From NCBI RefSeq assembly GCF_001983175.1, contig NZ_MNPW01000002.1, forward strand, positions 372,001 through 436,000: 64,000 nt of DNA, written 5' to 3'. This DNA is from Pseudomonas cedrina subsp. cedrina. GTDB lineage: Bacteria > Pseudomonadota > Gammaproteobacteria > Pseudomonadales > Pseudomonadaceae. Positions 47,265 to 56,075 of the stretch are shown piece by piece (position 1 is the first letter of the stretch; each line of letters starts with the position of its first letter). Both the position numbers and the translations under genes were made by a program. The notes below the pieces were generated by a model. That model saw only the letters and a list, made by a program, of their open reading frames with translations, was not told where the DNA came from and searched no databases.

Positions 47265-48383
47265 ATGAAGGTACTGATCACGGGCAGCAACGGCTTTGTC
47301 GCAAGGAACCTCCATGCTCACTTGAAGGTTCGCAAAGACATTGAGGTATTGCAGTTCTCACGTGAGGACAGTCTTTCCGAGCTGAACGAAATGCTCTTGC
47401 AGGCAGACTTCATATTTCACTTGGCTGGGGTGAATCGGCCGACGAACCCTGAAGACTTCAGGTCCGGAAATACGGATCTGACCCGTGCGGTCTGTGAAGG
47501 CATTATCGCCAGCGGCAAGAAAACTCCCGTGCTTTACACCTCATCCAGCCAGGCGGAGCTGGACAATGCCTACGGCGCCAGCAAGTTGGCGGCCGAGCAG
47601 GCACTGTTGGACCTGAGTGCTACGCATGATGTGCCAGTGCATATTTTTCGCCTGCCTAACGTCTTCGGAAAATGGGCTCGTCCTGATTACAATTCGGCTG
47701 TGGCGACTTTCTGCAATAACATCGCTCGCAATCTGCCTATCAAAATCAACAATCCTGACGCCGCACTGACGCTGGTTTACGTTGATGACGTGATCACGCA
47801 CTTTCTGGAAGTCATGGACGGTCGGCTCTCTGGCGATCCATTTGTTTCTGTCAAGCCTGTCTACCCCACAACTGTCGGAGAGGTCGCGGACCAGTTAGCC
47901 GCCTTCCGCGACAGCCGTGCAACCTTGGTCACTGAGGCTGTGGGCACAGGACTGACAAGGGCGCTTTATTCGACCTATTTGAGTTATGTCCCTCCAGAAC
48001 ACTTTACCTACGACGTTCCAAAGTACGGTGACCAGCGGGGCGTCTTTGTCGAAATGCTCAAGACCCGGGATTCTGGTCAGTTTTCTTATTTTACTGCGCA
48101 TCCAGGTATCACTCGGGGCGGGCACTACCATCATTCGAAGACCGAAAAATTCCTGGTGATCAAAGGGAACGCGTGTTTTCGCTTTCGTCACATCGCGTCG
48201 GGAGAGTTTTACGAATTGTTTACTACTGGCGACAAGCCGGAAATTGTCGAGACGGTGCCAGGTTGGACCCACGATATTACTAACGTTGGTGATGAAGAGA
48301 TGATTGTTATGCTCTGGGCCAACGAGGTGTTCGACCGTGAGCACCCGGACACCTATGCGTTGCCGGTCGGCACCGAAGCCTAA
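47265..48383 (+). CDS. wbjC: WbjC/CapF-type bifunctional C3-epimerase/C4-reductase
   Basis: A 372-residue two-domain protein. The N-terminal SDR domain (ITGSNGFVARNLH, then YGASKLAAEQ near 96) is followed by a C-terminal cupin domain from about 245, with GGHYHHSKTEKFLVI giving histidine metal ligands. This is the CapF/FnlB/WbjC fold, which makes UDP-2-acetamido-2,6-dideoxy-L-talose in the L-FucNAc route. Adjacent to wbjB and wbjD as in P. aeruginosa O11. Confidence 0.92.
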   Translation: MKVLITGSNGFVARNLHAHLKVRKDIEVLQFSREDSLSELNEMLLQADFIFHLAGVNRPTNPEDFRSGNTDLTRAVCEGIIASGKKTPVLYTSSSQAELDNAYGASKLAAEQALLDLSATHDVPVHIFRLPNVFGKWARPDYNSAVATFCNNIARNLPIKINNPDAALTLVYVDDVITHFLEVMDGRLSGDPFVSVKPVYPTTVGEVADQLAAFRDSRATLVTEAVGTGLTRALYSTYLSYVPPEHFTYDVPKYGDQRGVFVEMLKTRDSGQFSYFTAHPGITRGGHYHHSKTEKFLVIKGNACFRFRHIASGEFYELFTTGDKPEIVETVPGWTHDITNVGDEEMIVMLWANEVFDREHPDTYALPVGTEA

Positions 48384-48407
48384 ACATTTTCTCGAGTAGA
48401 TGCAGTC

Positions 48408-49538
48408 ATGAAAAAATTGAAAATTGTCACGGTCGTCGGCACGCGGCCCGAAATTATTCGTCTATCAAGGGTTATCGCCGCTCTGGACGAACACTGTGAT
48501 CATGTGTTGGTTCATACCGGGCAAAATTACGACTACGAACTCAATGAGATTTTTTTTCAAGATTTGGGTATTCGCAAACCTGACCACTTTCTGAATGCTG
48601 CGGGTGCAAGTGGCGCGGAAACGATTGGCAATGTGATCATTACGGTTGACCGTGTACTGGCACAAGTTGAGCCGGAAGCCTTGTTAGTGCTCGGAGACAC
48701 CAACAGCTGCATGGCGGTTATTCCTGCCAAGCGCCGCAAGATTCCAACGTTCCATATGGAGGCGGGCAATCGTTGTTTCGATATGCGCGTCCCCGAAGAA
48801 ATCAACCGGCGGATTGTTGATCATACCGCCGATATCAATATGACCTACAGCACGATTGCTCGGGATTATCTGCTGCGTGAAGGGTTACCACCCGATATGG
48901 TAATCAAGACGGGCAGCCCTATGTTTGAAGTGCTCAACCACTACCGATCGGGCATTGAAAATTCGGACGTCCTTGATCGCCTTGGTTTGCAGCAGAACCA
49001 GTTTTTTGTATGCAGCGCTCACCGTGAAGAAAACATCGATTCGGACAAAAACTTCCTTAAACTGGTGGAAGTGCTGAACACCGTAGCCGCCCACTACGAT
49101 CTTCCGGTCATCGTCTCCACTCACCCGCGTACGCAAAAACGCGTGGACGCGATGGGGATAACCTTCCATAAAAATGTGCAATTGCTCAAGCCGCTCGGTT
49201 TCAAGGACTATAACAAGCTGCAGCTGACGTCCAAGGCCGTGCTGTCGGACAGCGGTACTATCAGTGAGGAGTCGTCGATTTTAAATTTCCCCGCCCTGAA
49301 CATTCGGGAAGCACATGAGCGGCCTGAAGGGATGGAAGAGGCGGCGGTGATGATGGTTGGCCTGGAAGTTAATCGCGTACTTCAGGGGCTTGGCATTCTT
49401 GAGAGCCAAGGTACGAATCTGGATCGCACCTTGCGTCTGGTAAGCGACTACAGCATGCCGAACGTGTCAGAAAAAGTCGTCAGGCTTGTTCACAGTTATA
49501 CAGATTATGTGAATCGCATTGTCTGGAAGCGTTACTGA
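48408..49538 (+). CDS. wbjD: WbjD/CapG-type non-hydrolysing 2-epimerase
   Basis: A 376-residue UDP-GlcNAc 2-epimerase family protein with VVGTRPEIIRLS at 9-20, HMEAGNRCFD near 118, CSAHREENID near 206 and DSGTISEESS near 280. It makes UDP-L-FucNAc from the WbjC product. It completes the three-enzyme module started by wbjB and is followed by a WbuB-like transferase. Confidence 0.93.
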   Translation: MKKLKIVTVVGTRPEIIRLSRVIAALDEHCDHVLVHTGQNYDYELNEIFFQDLGIRKPDHFLNAAGASGAETIGNVIITVDRVLAQVEPEALLVLGDTNSCMAVIPAKRRKIPTFHMEAGNRCFDMRVPEEINRRIVDHTADINMTYSTIARDYLLREGLPPDMVIKTGSPMFEVLNHYRSGIENSDVLDRLGLQQNQFFVCSAHREENIDSDKNFLKLVEVLNTVAAHYDLPVIVSTHPRTQKRVDAMGITFHKNVQLLKPLGFKDYNKLQLTSKAVLSDSGTISEESSILNFPALNIREAHERPEGMEEAAVMMVGLEVNRVLQGLGILESQGTNLDRTLRLVSDYSMPNVSEKVVRLVHSYTDYVNRIVWKRY

Positions 49539-49545
49539 TTGAGCC

Positions 49546-50805
49546 ATGCAGATGCCTGATAATAAGCTGAATATTCTAGTGGTGACGCAATATTTTTGGC
49601 CCGAAAATATGCGTATCAACGACCTTGTCCGTGATTTCTCCGAAAAAGGCCACACGGTTACGGTGCTGACGGGGCTGCCGAACTACCCCGAGGGTAGGGT
49701 GTATGAACCTTACCGGACTGATCCGGAAAGCTTCAGTCAGTATTCCGGCGCGAGTGTTGTACGCGTGCCGCTGATCCCTAGGGGCAAGCGAAGCATCAGC
49801 CTGATAATGAATTACCTTTCCTTCTTCACCATGGCCTCTACGCTGGGTGTGTGGAAGCTACGCGGTAAACAGTTTGATGCGGTTTTTGTGTACGCGGTCT
49901 CGCCCATCATGGCGGCGATCCCGGCCATCATCATCGGTCGCTTGAAAAAAATACCGGTATTCATTTGGGTCCTGGATTTATGGCCCGAAACGCTTCGCGC
50001 CGTTGGCGTGTTACGTCATCCCCTGTTATTGGGCTGTGTCGGGCGAGTAGTCTCCTGGATCTACAATCGTGCGGACTACCTGCTGCTTCAATCACACGGT
50101 TTTTTTGAAAATGTGCGGCGTTACTGCACGCGGGAAATTGATCAGCAGCGACTCGTCTATTTTCCAAGTTGGGCAGAGGACGATTTTTCTACCGCTACGC
50201 CAAATCCCTCTGCATTGTTGACGCACGATCCATCGGTTTTTACCGTCTTGTTCGCAGGCAATTTGGGAGAAGCGCAGGATCTGCCCGCTGTGATAGAGGC
50301 CGCCCAGACCTTGCTGGGTACTGTAGCGGTGCGTTGGGTCATTGTCGGCGACGGCCGTATGAGCGATTGGCTTGCGGACCAGGTTGAAGTACGAGGCCTG
50401 GATAATGTGCTGCTGTTGGGTCGACACCCTCTTGAGGAAATGCCCGGCTTATTCGCATGCGCAGACGCCTTGCTGGTTTCGCTCAAGACCAATGATGTTT
50501 TCGAGAAAACCATACCGGGTAAGGTCCAGGCCTATCTGGCTTCCGGTAAGCCTATCCTCGGGATGATTAACGGTGAGGCGGCACACGTTATCGAGGCATC
50601 GGGAGCCGGGCTGGCATGCCCATCCGGTGACGCAACCGCCCTTGCGCGAATCACGCTCGAGTTGGCGTCCACTGATGCGGATGAGCGTATTCGTATGGGC
50701 AAATCTGGTCGCGAGTATTATCTGGCTAATTATTCGAAACCTACGCTCCTGGCTCGCCTGGAACAGCTGTTTCGTGATGCAACTTTGCGCAAAGGACGTC
50801 TGTGA
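49546..50805 (+). CDS. wbjE: WbjE/WbuB-like glycosyltransferase (GT4)
   Basis: A 419-residue GT-B enzyme. N-terminal VVTQYFWPENMRINDLV, GLPNYPEG near 45, and the C-terminal FAGNLGEAQDLP near 238 plus the GT4 glutamate-type motif around FEKTIPGKVQAYLASGKP near 320-337. The WbuB family, linked to the L-FucNAc gene trio, transfers L-FucNAc to the lipid-linked first sugar. Overlaps the next gene by four bases. Confidence 0.88.
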   Translation: MQMPDNKLNILVVTQYFWPENMRINDLVRDFSEKGHTVTVLTGLPNYPEGRVYEPYRTDPESFSQYSGASVVRVPLIPRGKRSISLIMNYLSFFTMASTLGVWKLRGKQFDAVFVYAVSPIMAAIPAIIIGRLKKIPVFIWVLDLWPETLRAVGVLRHPLLLGCVGRVVSWIYNRADYLLLQSHGFFENVRRYCTREIDQQRLVYFPSWAEDDFSTATPNPSALLTHDPSVFTVLFAGNLGEAQDLPAVIEAAQTLLGTVAVRWVIVGDGRMSDWLADQVEVRGLDNVLLLGRHPLEEMPGLFACADALLVSLKTNDVFEKTIPGKVQAYLASGKPILGMINGEAAHVIEASGAGLACPSGDATALARITLELASTDADERIRMGKSGREYYLANYSKPTLLARLEQLFRDATLRKGRL

Positions 50806-51767
50806 TGTCGCAATCTGTTTTCTTGACTGGGGCCACCGGGTTTGTCGGAGGGGCGGTGATGCGTCGCCTGGTCGCGGACGGCGTTCGCGTCACTGCAGCT
50901 GTGCGTAATGAATCCGATGCTATCAACGAAGATGTGGACGTTGTTCAGTTCGACTCCTTCGATGACGCAAATTGGCGTGAGAGCCTTGTCGGCGTCGACT
51001 CGGTAATTCATTGCGCAGCACGCGTCCATGTCATGAGTGATACCGAAGTTGATCCATTGGCCGCCTTTCGCAAGGTGAATGTGGAGGGCACTTTGAATCT
51101 GGCGGAACAGGCCGTCCGAGCTGGCGTACGACGCTTCGTCTTTATCAGCTCCATTAAGGTCAACGGCGAAGGGACTCGGTCAGGTAAGCCTTACGCGGCT
51201 GATGACACCCCAGCACCGAGTGATCCATATGGTGTTTCCAAGCTTGAAGCCGAGCAGGGGCTGCTTGCATTGGCAGGCCGCACTGCGATGGAAGTCGTGA
51301 TCATCCGACCTGTTTTGGTGTACGGGCCAGGAGTCAAGGCTAACTTCTTGAATATGATGCGCTGGTTGGACAAGGGCATTCCGCTGCCTTTCGGTGCTAT
51401 CGACAACCGTCGTAGTCTGGTGGCGCTGGATAACCTCGTGGATCTCATCATCACGGCTATCAACCATCCCGCTGCTGCAAACCAGATATTTCTGATAAGT
51501 GATGGGGAAGATTTATCTACGACGCAGTTGCTGCGCCGAACCGCAGCTGCGTTAGGAAAAAATGCGCGTTTATTACCGGTACCCTCTTGGATGCTCAGCA
51601 GCGCAGCCAAGCTTGTTGGTAAAGACGCCTTATCCCAAAGGCTTTGCGGCTCGCTGCAGGTTGATATTCAGAAGACCCGAACCTTGTTGCAATGGAATCC
51701 TCCAGTGTCGGTAAATGACGCGCTCAAGACAGTAGCAACGCAGTACATGAGTGATAAAAAACAATGA
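50802..51767 (+). CDS. UDP-4-keto-6-deoxy-GlcNAc 4-reductase (WbpV/WbjF type)
   Basis: A 321-residue SDR with FLTGATGFVGGAV at 6-18, ISSIKVNG near 115 and catalytic YGVSK near 143. WbpV-type enzymes reduce the WbpM product to UDP-D-QuiNAc and WbjF/WbpK-type to UDP-D-FucNAc. Sequence alone does not decide which here. It is placed directly before the initiating transferase, which uses one of these donors. Confidence 0.85.
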   Translation: MMSQSVFLTGATGFVGGAVMRRLVADGVRVTAAVRNESDAINEDVDVVQFDSFDDANWRESLVGVDSVIHCAARVHVMSDTEVDPLAAFRKVNVEGTLNLAEQAVRAGVRRFVFISSIKVNGEGTRSGKPYAADDTPAPSDPYGVSKLEAEQGLLALAGRTAMEVVIIRPVLVYGPGVKANFLNMMRWLDKGIPLPFGAIDNRRSLVALDNLVDLIITAINHPAAANQIFLISDGEDLSTTQLLRRTAAALGKNARLLPVPSWMLSSAAKLVGKDALSQRLCGSLQVDIQKTRTLLQWNPPVSVNDALKTVATQYMSDKKQ

Positions 51768-52789
51768 GTTATTGGTGGCTTGTCGTCGTTATCTCTCTTT
51801 TGTCGTACCTGCTGACCGCCTCGCTGCGGCGCTATGCTCTTGCTAACAGCATCATTGATATCCCTATTGCACGTAGTTCCCACTCTGTACCCACTCCAAG
51901 GGGAGGAGGAGTAGCTATTGTAGTGTCCTTCCTTTTAGCGTTGCCTTTGCTTGGATGGACCCAGGCGGTGTCACTTCAAACCCTGCTTGCGGTGGGAGGC
52001 GCGGGCGCATTGATCGCGATAATTGGCTTCATGGACGACCACGGGCATATCGCCGCCCGGTGGCGGTTACTCGGTCACTTTGCGGCCTCAGCATGGGCAC
52101 TATACTGGCTGGGTGGTATGCCTGAGTTAGTGCTCTTCGGTGTCACCGTAAACCTAGGTTGGGTGGGGGTTGTGCTTGCCGCTTTCTACCTCGTCTGGAT
52201 GCTTAATTTGTACAATTTCATGGATGGAATTGACGGTATTGCCAGTGTTGAAGCCATCTGTGCGTGCTTGGGTATGTGCCTGATTTGCGCGTTGAGCGGT
52301 CACTCCGGCTTGGTTTTACTACCGCTCGTTCTGGCGATGGCAGTAGCAGGCTTTTTATGCTGGAATTTTCCGCCTGCGCGTATATTCATGGGAGACGCAG
52401 GAAGCGGGTTCCTCGGTATTGTCCTGGGTGTTTTTTCAATCCAAGCTGCTTGGGTATCCTCTCAATTGCTATGGGCGTGGTTGATTCTGCTGGGCGTATT
52501 CATCGTAGATGCGACTTTTACATTGATCCGCCGCCTTGTGCGCGGTGACAAGGTATACGAGGCTCATCGCAGTCACGCGTATCAATTTGCCTCTCGGCGG
52601 TATGGCGGCCATTTATCCGTAACGCTTGCGGTTGCAGGTTTGAATCTGTTCTGGCTGTTGCCGGTTGCAATGTCCGTGGTCATGCTAGGGCTGGACGGTG
52701 CTGTCGGTGTTGTTATCGCTTACGTGCCATTGGTTGTGCTGGCGTTCAAGTTTCATGCCGGCGAGCTGGAAAAGGTTGACACTAAGTAA
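51764..52789 (+). CDS. wbpL: Initiating undecaprenyl-phosphate sugar-1-phosphate transferase WbpL
   Basis: A 341-residue membrane protein of the WecA/MraY family with about ten helices. RSSHSVPTPRGGGVAIV near 37, FMDDHGHI near 89, LYNFMDGIDG near 149 and IFMGDAGSGFLG near 207 are the family active-site motifs. In Pseudomonas WbpL starts O-antigen synthesis by placing FucNAc- or QuiNAc-1-phosphate on undecaprenyl phosphate. It overlaps the 4-reductase stop and is followed by wbpM. Confidence 0.93.
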   Translation: MSYWWLVVVISLLSYLLTASLRRYALANSIIDIPIARSSHSVPTPRGGGVAIVVSFLLALPLLGWTQAVSLQTLLAVGGAGALIAIIGFMDDHGHIAARWRLLGHFAASAWALYWLGGMPELVLFGVTVNLGWVGVVLAAFYLVWMLNLYNFMDGIDGIASVEAICACLGMCLICALSGHSGLVLLPLVLAMAVAGFLCWNFPPARIFMGDAGSGFLGIVLGVFSIQAAWVSSQLLWAWLILLGVFIVDATFTLIRRLVRGDKVYEAHRSHAYQFASRRYGGHLSVTLAVAGLNLFWLLPVAMSVVMLGLDGAVGVVIAYVPLVVLAFKFHAGELEKVDTK

Positions 52790-52848
52790 GGCGGGAGCCA
52801 GCCGCACAGTCATAAATACAGGAACGTTTTCAGGTGGACGAAGGGATT

Positions 52849-54843
52849 ATGGATAGGTTACGGGCGATTCTGGTGGGGTTGCCGCGTCGCAACAAACGGC
52901 TTATTCAAGTGACTACAGACATTGTGGTCGTTTGGGCTGCGTTGTGGCTGGCCTTTATCGTGCGTCTGGGAATTGATGAGATGGCTACTCCTTTCCGTGA
53001 CCATCTCTGGTTATTTGCCGCGGCTCCCGTGGTCGCTATTCCCTTGTTTATACGTTTTGGAATGTACCGCGCGGTCATGCGGTATTTTGGTAACGATGCT
53101 CTTATCGCGATCTTCAAAGCCGTCACTTTATCAGCGTTGATATTGGGGCTCGTGGTGTATTGGAACAGCAATCAGGTACATGTTGTTCCACGCTCCATCG
53201 TCTTTATTTATTGGTGGCTCAGCCTGATCATGGTTGGCGGGCTGCGCCTGGCCATGCGTCAGTACTTTCTCGGCGATTGGTTCTCCGCATCGCAGCACGT
53301 GCCCTTTACCAATCGGGAAGATGGCCTGCCCCGTGTTGCTATCTATGGCGCAGGCGCGGCAGGCAATCAATTGGTTGCAGCACTGCGAATGGGGCGATTG
53401 ATGCGTCCGGTTGCTTTTATCGATGACGATGCAAGTATTGCTGATCGGGTCATTGCCGGTCTTCAGGTTTACAAACCCAAGCATATCCAACGCATGATCG
53501 ACGCTACCGGCGCGCAAGAGATCCTTTTGGCGATTCCTTCATCCAACCGAGGGCGCCGCCGTGAAATTCTGAGCTTCCTGGAAGGTTTCCCACTGCACGT
53601 ACGCAGTGTTCCCGGTTTTATGGACTTGGCCAGTGGGCGAGTCAAAGTTGATGATATTCAAGAGGTCGACATTGCTGATTTGTTAGGCCGTGACGCTGTT
53701 CCGGCTCAGACCGAGCTCCTGGAGCGTTGTATCGAGGGGCAGTGCGTACTGGTGACGGGCGCGGGCGGTTCTATTGGTGCTGAGCTCTGCCGCCAGATCT
53801 TATCGTTACGCCCTCTCACACTGTTGCTCTTTGAGCACAGCGAGTTCAATCTCTACTGCATTCTCTCGGAACTCGAACAGCGCGTAACTCGGGAGTCTCT
53901 CCCAATAAGGCTGCTACCGATCCTTGGCTCCGTGCGCAACGCCTCCAAGTTGGTGGACGTCATGAAGACATGGCGAGTCGATACGGTTTATCACGCAGCG
54001 GCTTATAAGCACGTGCCCATGGTGGAGCATAATATTGCCGAGGGCGTTTTGAATAACGTTATTGGTACGCTGAATACTGCGCAAGCGGCACTTGAGGTAG
54101 GGGTGGCCAATTTCGTCCTGATTTCAACTGACAAGGCCGTACGCCCAACCAATGTGATGGGGAGTACAAAACGTCTTGCGGAATTGACTCTCCAGGCTTT
54201 GAGTCGCGAGGCCGCTCCGGTCATGTTCGGCGATAAATTCAATATCTCGCGCGTCAACAAAACCCGTTTCACCATGGTGCGTTTCGGTAATGTACTGGGG
54301 TCATCCGGATCCGTAATTCCACTGTTTCATAAGCAAATCAAATCAGGTGGTCCCCTCACCGTCACCCATCCAAAAATCACCCGCTACTTCATGACTATCC
54401 CCGAAGCTGCCCAGCTAGTCATCCAGGCTGGCTCCATGGGGCAGGGCGGTGACGTGTTCGTACTCGATATGGGTGAACCCGTAAAGATTGTCGAGCTTGC
54501 CGAAAAAATGATCCATCTCTCCGGCTTGAGCGTGCGCTCCGACAAGAATCCTCACGGCGACATCGCCATCGAATTTACCGGTCTGCGCCCTGGCGAAAAG
54601 CTTTACGAAGAGTTACTGATTGGCGACAACGTAGTCGCCACCCGGCACCCCATGATCATGAGCGCTAACGAAGATCATCTTTCCTGGGAAGTGCTAAAGA
54701 GCAAGCTGACCGAGCTGCTGGCCGCGGTGGATCAGGACGATTACACCCGCGTCCGCCAACTGCTGCGAGACACCGTGAGCGGGTACTCCCCCGATGGCGA
54801 AATCGTCGACTGGATCTACCAGCAGCGCCGCCTTGAACCGTAA
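52849..54843 (+). CDS. wbpM: Membrane-bound UDP-GlcNAc 4,6-dehydratase WbpM
   Basis: A 664-residue protein. Four N-terminal membrane helices span about 15-135, a CoA-binding-like domain follows (IYGAGAAGNQLV near 160), then an SDR domain from about 297 (LVTGAGGSIGAELC) with the catalytic Met-x3-Lys in STDKAVRPTNVMGSTK near 428. It makes UDP-4-keto-6-deoxy-GlcNAc for QuiNAc/FucNAc. ATG 52849 with AGGG upstream is chosen over GTG 52834. It is the conserved right-hand end of the Pseudomonas O-antigen locus. Confidence 0.95.
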   Translation: MDRLRAILVGLPRRNKRLIQVTTDIVVVWAALWLAFIVRLGIDEMATPFRDHLWLFAAAPVVAIPLFIRFGMYRAVMRYFGNDALIAIFKAVTLSALILGLVVYWNSNQVHVVPRSIVFIYWWLSLIMVGGLRLAMRQYFLGDWFSASQHVPFTNREDGLPRVAIYGAGAAGNQLVAALRMGRLMRPVAFIDDDASIADRVIAGLQVYKPKHIQRMIDATGAQEILLAIPSSNRGRRREILSFLEGFPLHVRSVPGFMDLASGRVKVDDIQEVDIADLLGRDAVPAQTELLERCIEGQCVLVTGAGGSIGAELCRQILSLRPLTLLLFEHSEFNLYCILSELEQRVTRESLPIRLLPILGSVRNASKLVDVMKTWRVDTVYHAAAYKHVPMVEHNIAEGVLNNVIGTLNTAQAALEVGVANFVLISTDKAVRPTNVMGSTKRLAELTLQALSREAAPVMFGDKFNISRVNKTRFTMVRFGNVLGSSGSVIPLFHKQIKSGGPLTVTHPKITRYFMTIPEAAQLVIQAGSMGQGGDVFVLDMGEPVKIVELAEKMIHLSGLSVRSDKNPHGDIAIEFTGLRPGEKLYEELLIGDNVVATRHPMIMSANEDHLSWEVLKSKLTELLAAVDQDDYTRVRQLLRDTVSGYSPDGEIVDWIYQQRRLEP

Positions 54844-54899
54844 ATTAACACCCTGTTACTCAAGCATTTTTGACGAATCTCCAACATGACCTAAGTTTG

Positions 54900-54926
54900 A
54901 AAAGCAGCTTCGAAAAAGCTGCTTTT
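54900..54926 (+). terminator. Terminator of the O-antigen operon
   Basis: AAAAGCAGCTT, loop CGAAA, AAGCTGCTTTT. An 11-bp perfect stem ending in T residues, 57 bases after the wbpM stop and just before the comEA-like gene. Confidence 0.85.
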
Positions 54927-54953
54927 CCCTCACCAATGTCATGGAGCGTCAAA

Positions 54954-55286
54954 ATGCAAAACACCTACCTCACCTCCCTCATCTTCGCCTTCCTCACCAC
55001 TCTCTCCGTCATCACCACCGCAGCCCCGTCCATCAAACCCGAAGCCTCAACCCCGATCACCGCGCAGATGTCCAAGGCCGAGCAACCCGCCAAGGTCAAC
55101 CTCAACGCCGCCGATGCCGAAACCCTGCGGCGTGATCTGTTCGGCATCGGCGCCGCGAAAGCCAAGGCGATCGTGGCCTACCGCGAGAGCAATGGTCCGT
55201 TCACGGCGGTGGACGAATTGTTGGAAGTGAAGGGGATCGGCAAGGCGTTGCTGGAAAAGAACCGCGAGAGGCTGGTGCTCAATTAA
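54954..55286 (+). CDS. ComEA-like helix-hairpin-helix protein
   Basis: A 110-residue protein. An N-terminal signal peptide or single helix ends around TTAAP near residue 23. The C-terminal part KVNLNAADAETLRRDLFGIGAAKA... holds two helix-hairpin-helix turns (FGIGAAKA and VKGIGKALL), the ComEA DNA-binding domain. GGAG at 54943 sets the start. The gene sits beside wbpM in many Pseudomonas genomes. A role in DNA uptake is suggested by family only. Confidence 0.85.
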   Translation: MQNTYLTSLIFAFLTTLSVITTAAPSIKPEASTPITAQMSKAEQPAKVNLNAADAETLRRDLFGIGAAKAKAIVAYRESNGPFTAVDELLEVKGIGKALLEKNRERLVLN

Positions 55287-55298
55287 GTAAGCCGAGGA

Positions 55299-55322
55299 GG
55301 CCGGTCATTGACCGGCCTTTCT
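55299..55322 (+). terminator. Terminator after the comEA-like gene
   Basis: GGCCGGTC, loop ATT, GACCGGCC followed by TTTCT. It starts 13 bases after the stop. Confidence 0.88.
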
Positions 55323-55390
55323 CTTAGTCAGGATCCCGCGGTTCAAACTCAAACGCTTTGGCACGAAACGTGATTACCTCTACTAAACAG

Positions 55391-55403
55391 ATTGTTCAAC
55401 AAT
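55391..55403. promoter_or_regulatory. Putative GntR/FadR-family operator
   Basis: The perfect palindrome ATTGTT-C-AACAAT fits the FadR-subfamily pattern TNGTNNNACNA (TTGTTCAACAA). It ends 13 bases before the start of the adjacent gntR-type gene and nearly touches its ribosome site, so autoregulation is likely. Confidence 0.55.
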
Positions 55404-55415
55404 CCCAAGGTAACC

Positions 55416-56060
55416 ATGACCCTAACCCTATCCCTAGCCGACCAAATCGCCCTGGAGCTGCGCACCGATATCATCGGCGGGCGGCTGTTACCAGGCATGC
55501 CACTGATCGAAGCCGAACTGGTAACCGCCTACAACGCATCGCGCAACACCATTCGCGAAGCGTTGCACCGTCTCGGCCAGGAAGGGCTGACGCGCTATGT
55601 GCGCAACAAGGGTGTCATGGTCCGGCGGCTGGAACGGGAGGAGGTGTGTGATTTGTTTGTGGTCCGCCGCACTCTGGAGTTGCAGGCTATCGCTCAGAGT
55701 GGCCCTCTCACCGACGATCAATCCGAGCGCATGCAGAATGCAATCGACGCGACAACCCTGGCCCGTGAGCGTGAGGACTGGCGGGCGGTCGCTACCCATA
55801 GCCTGGTGTTTCATCAGCAGATTGTCGGGTTGATGCGCAGCCCGTTGTTCGATGAGTTTTTTGCCCAGGTGATCGCGCAACTGCGTCTGGTGTTTTGTGC
55901 GGCGCCCGATGAGCAGCGTTTCCAGTCGCCTTGGCTGGAGCGTGATCGTGAGATTTACCAGCTCTTGCTCAACCATGACAAGCCGGCGGCAGGGGAGGCG
56001 ATGAGCTTGTACCTGGATGATTCGGAGCGCCTGTCGTTGGCTTTGTTTACTCACTCTTGA
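55416..56060 (+). CDS. GntR family (FadR/FCD) transcriptional regulator
   Basis: A 214-residue regulator. The N-terminal winged helix (about 6-70) has GRLLPGMPLIEAELVTAYNASRNT and REALHRLGQEGL. The C-terminal FCD ligand domain carries the metal-binding Asp/His pattern (AVATHSLVFHQQI near 130 and HDKPAA near 190). AAGG is at 55407-55410 ahead of ATG 55416. The next gene on the same strand, a DUF1989 protein, is its probable target along with itself. Confidence 0.9.
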   Translation: MTLTLSLADQIALELRTDIIGGRLLPGMPLIEAELVTAYNASRNTIREALHRLGQEGLTRYVRNKGVMVRRLEREEVCDLFVVRRTLELQAIAQSGPLTDDQSERMQNAIDATTLAREREDWRAVATHSLVFHQQIVGLMRSPLFDEFFAQVIAQLRLVFCAAPDEQRFQSPWLERDREIYQLLLNHDKPAAGEAMSLYLDDSERLSLALFTHS

Positions 56061-56075
56061 TCGAGGATTTGCATC

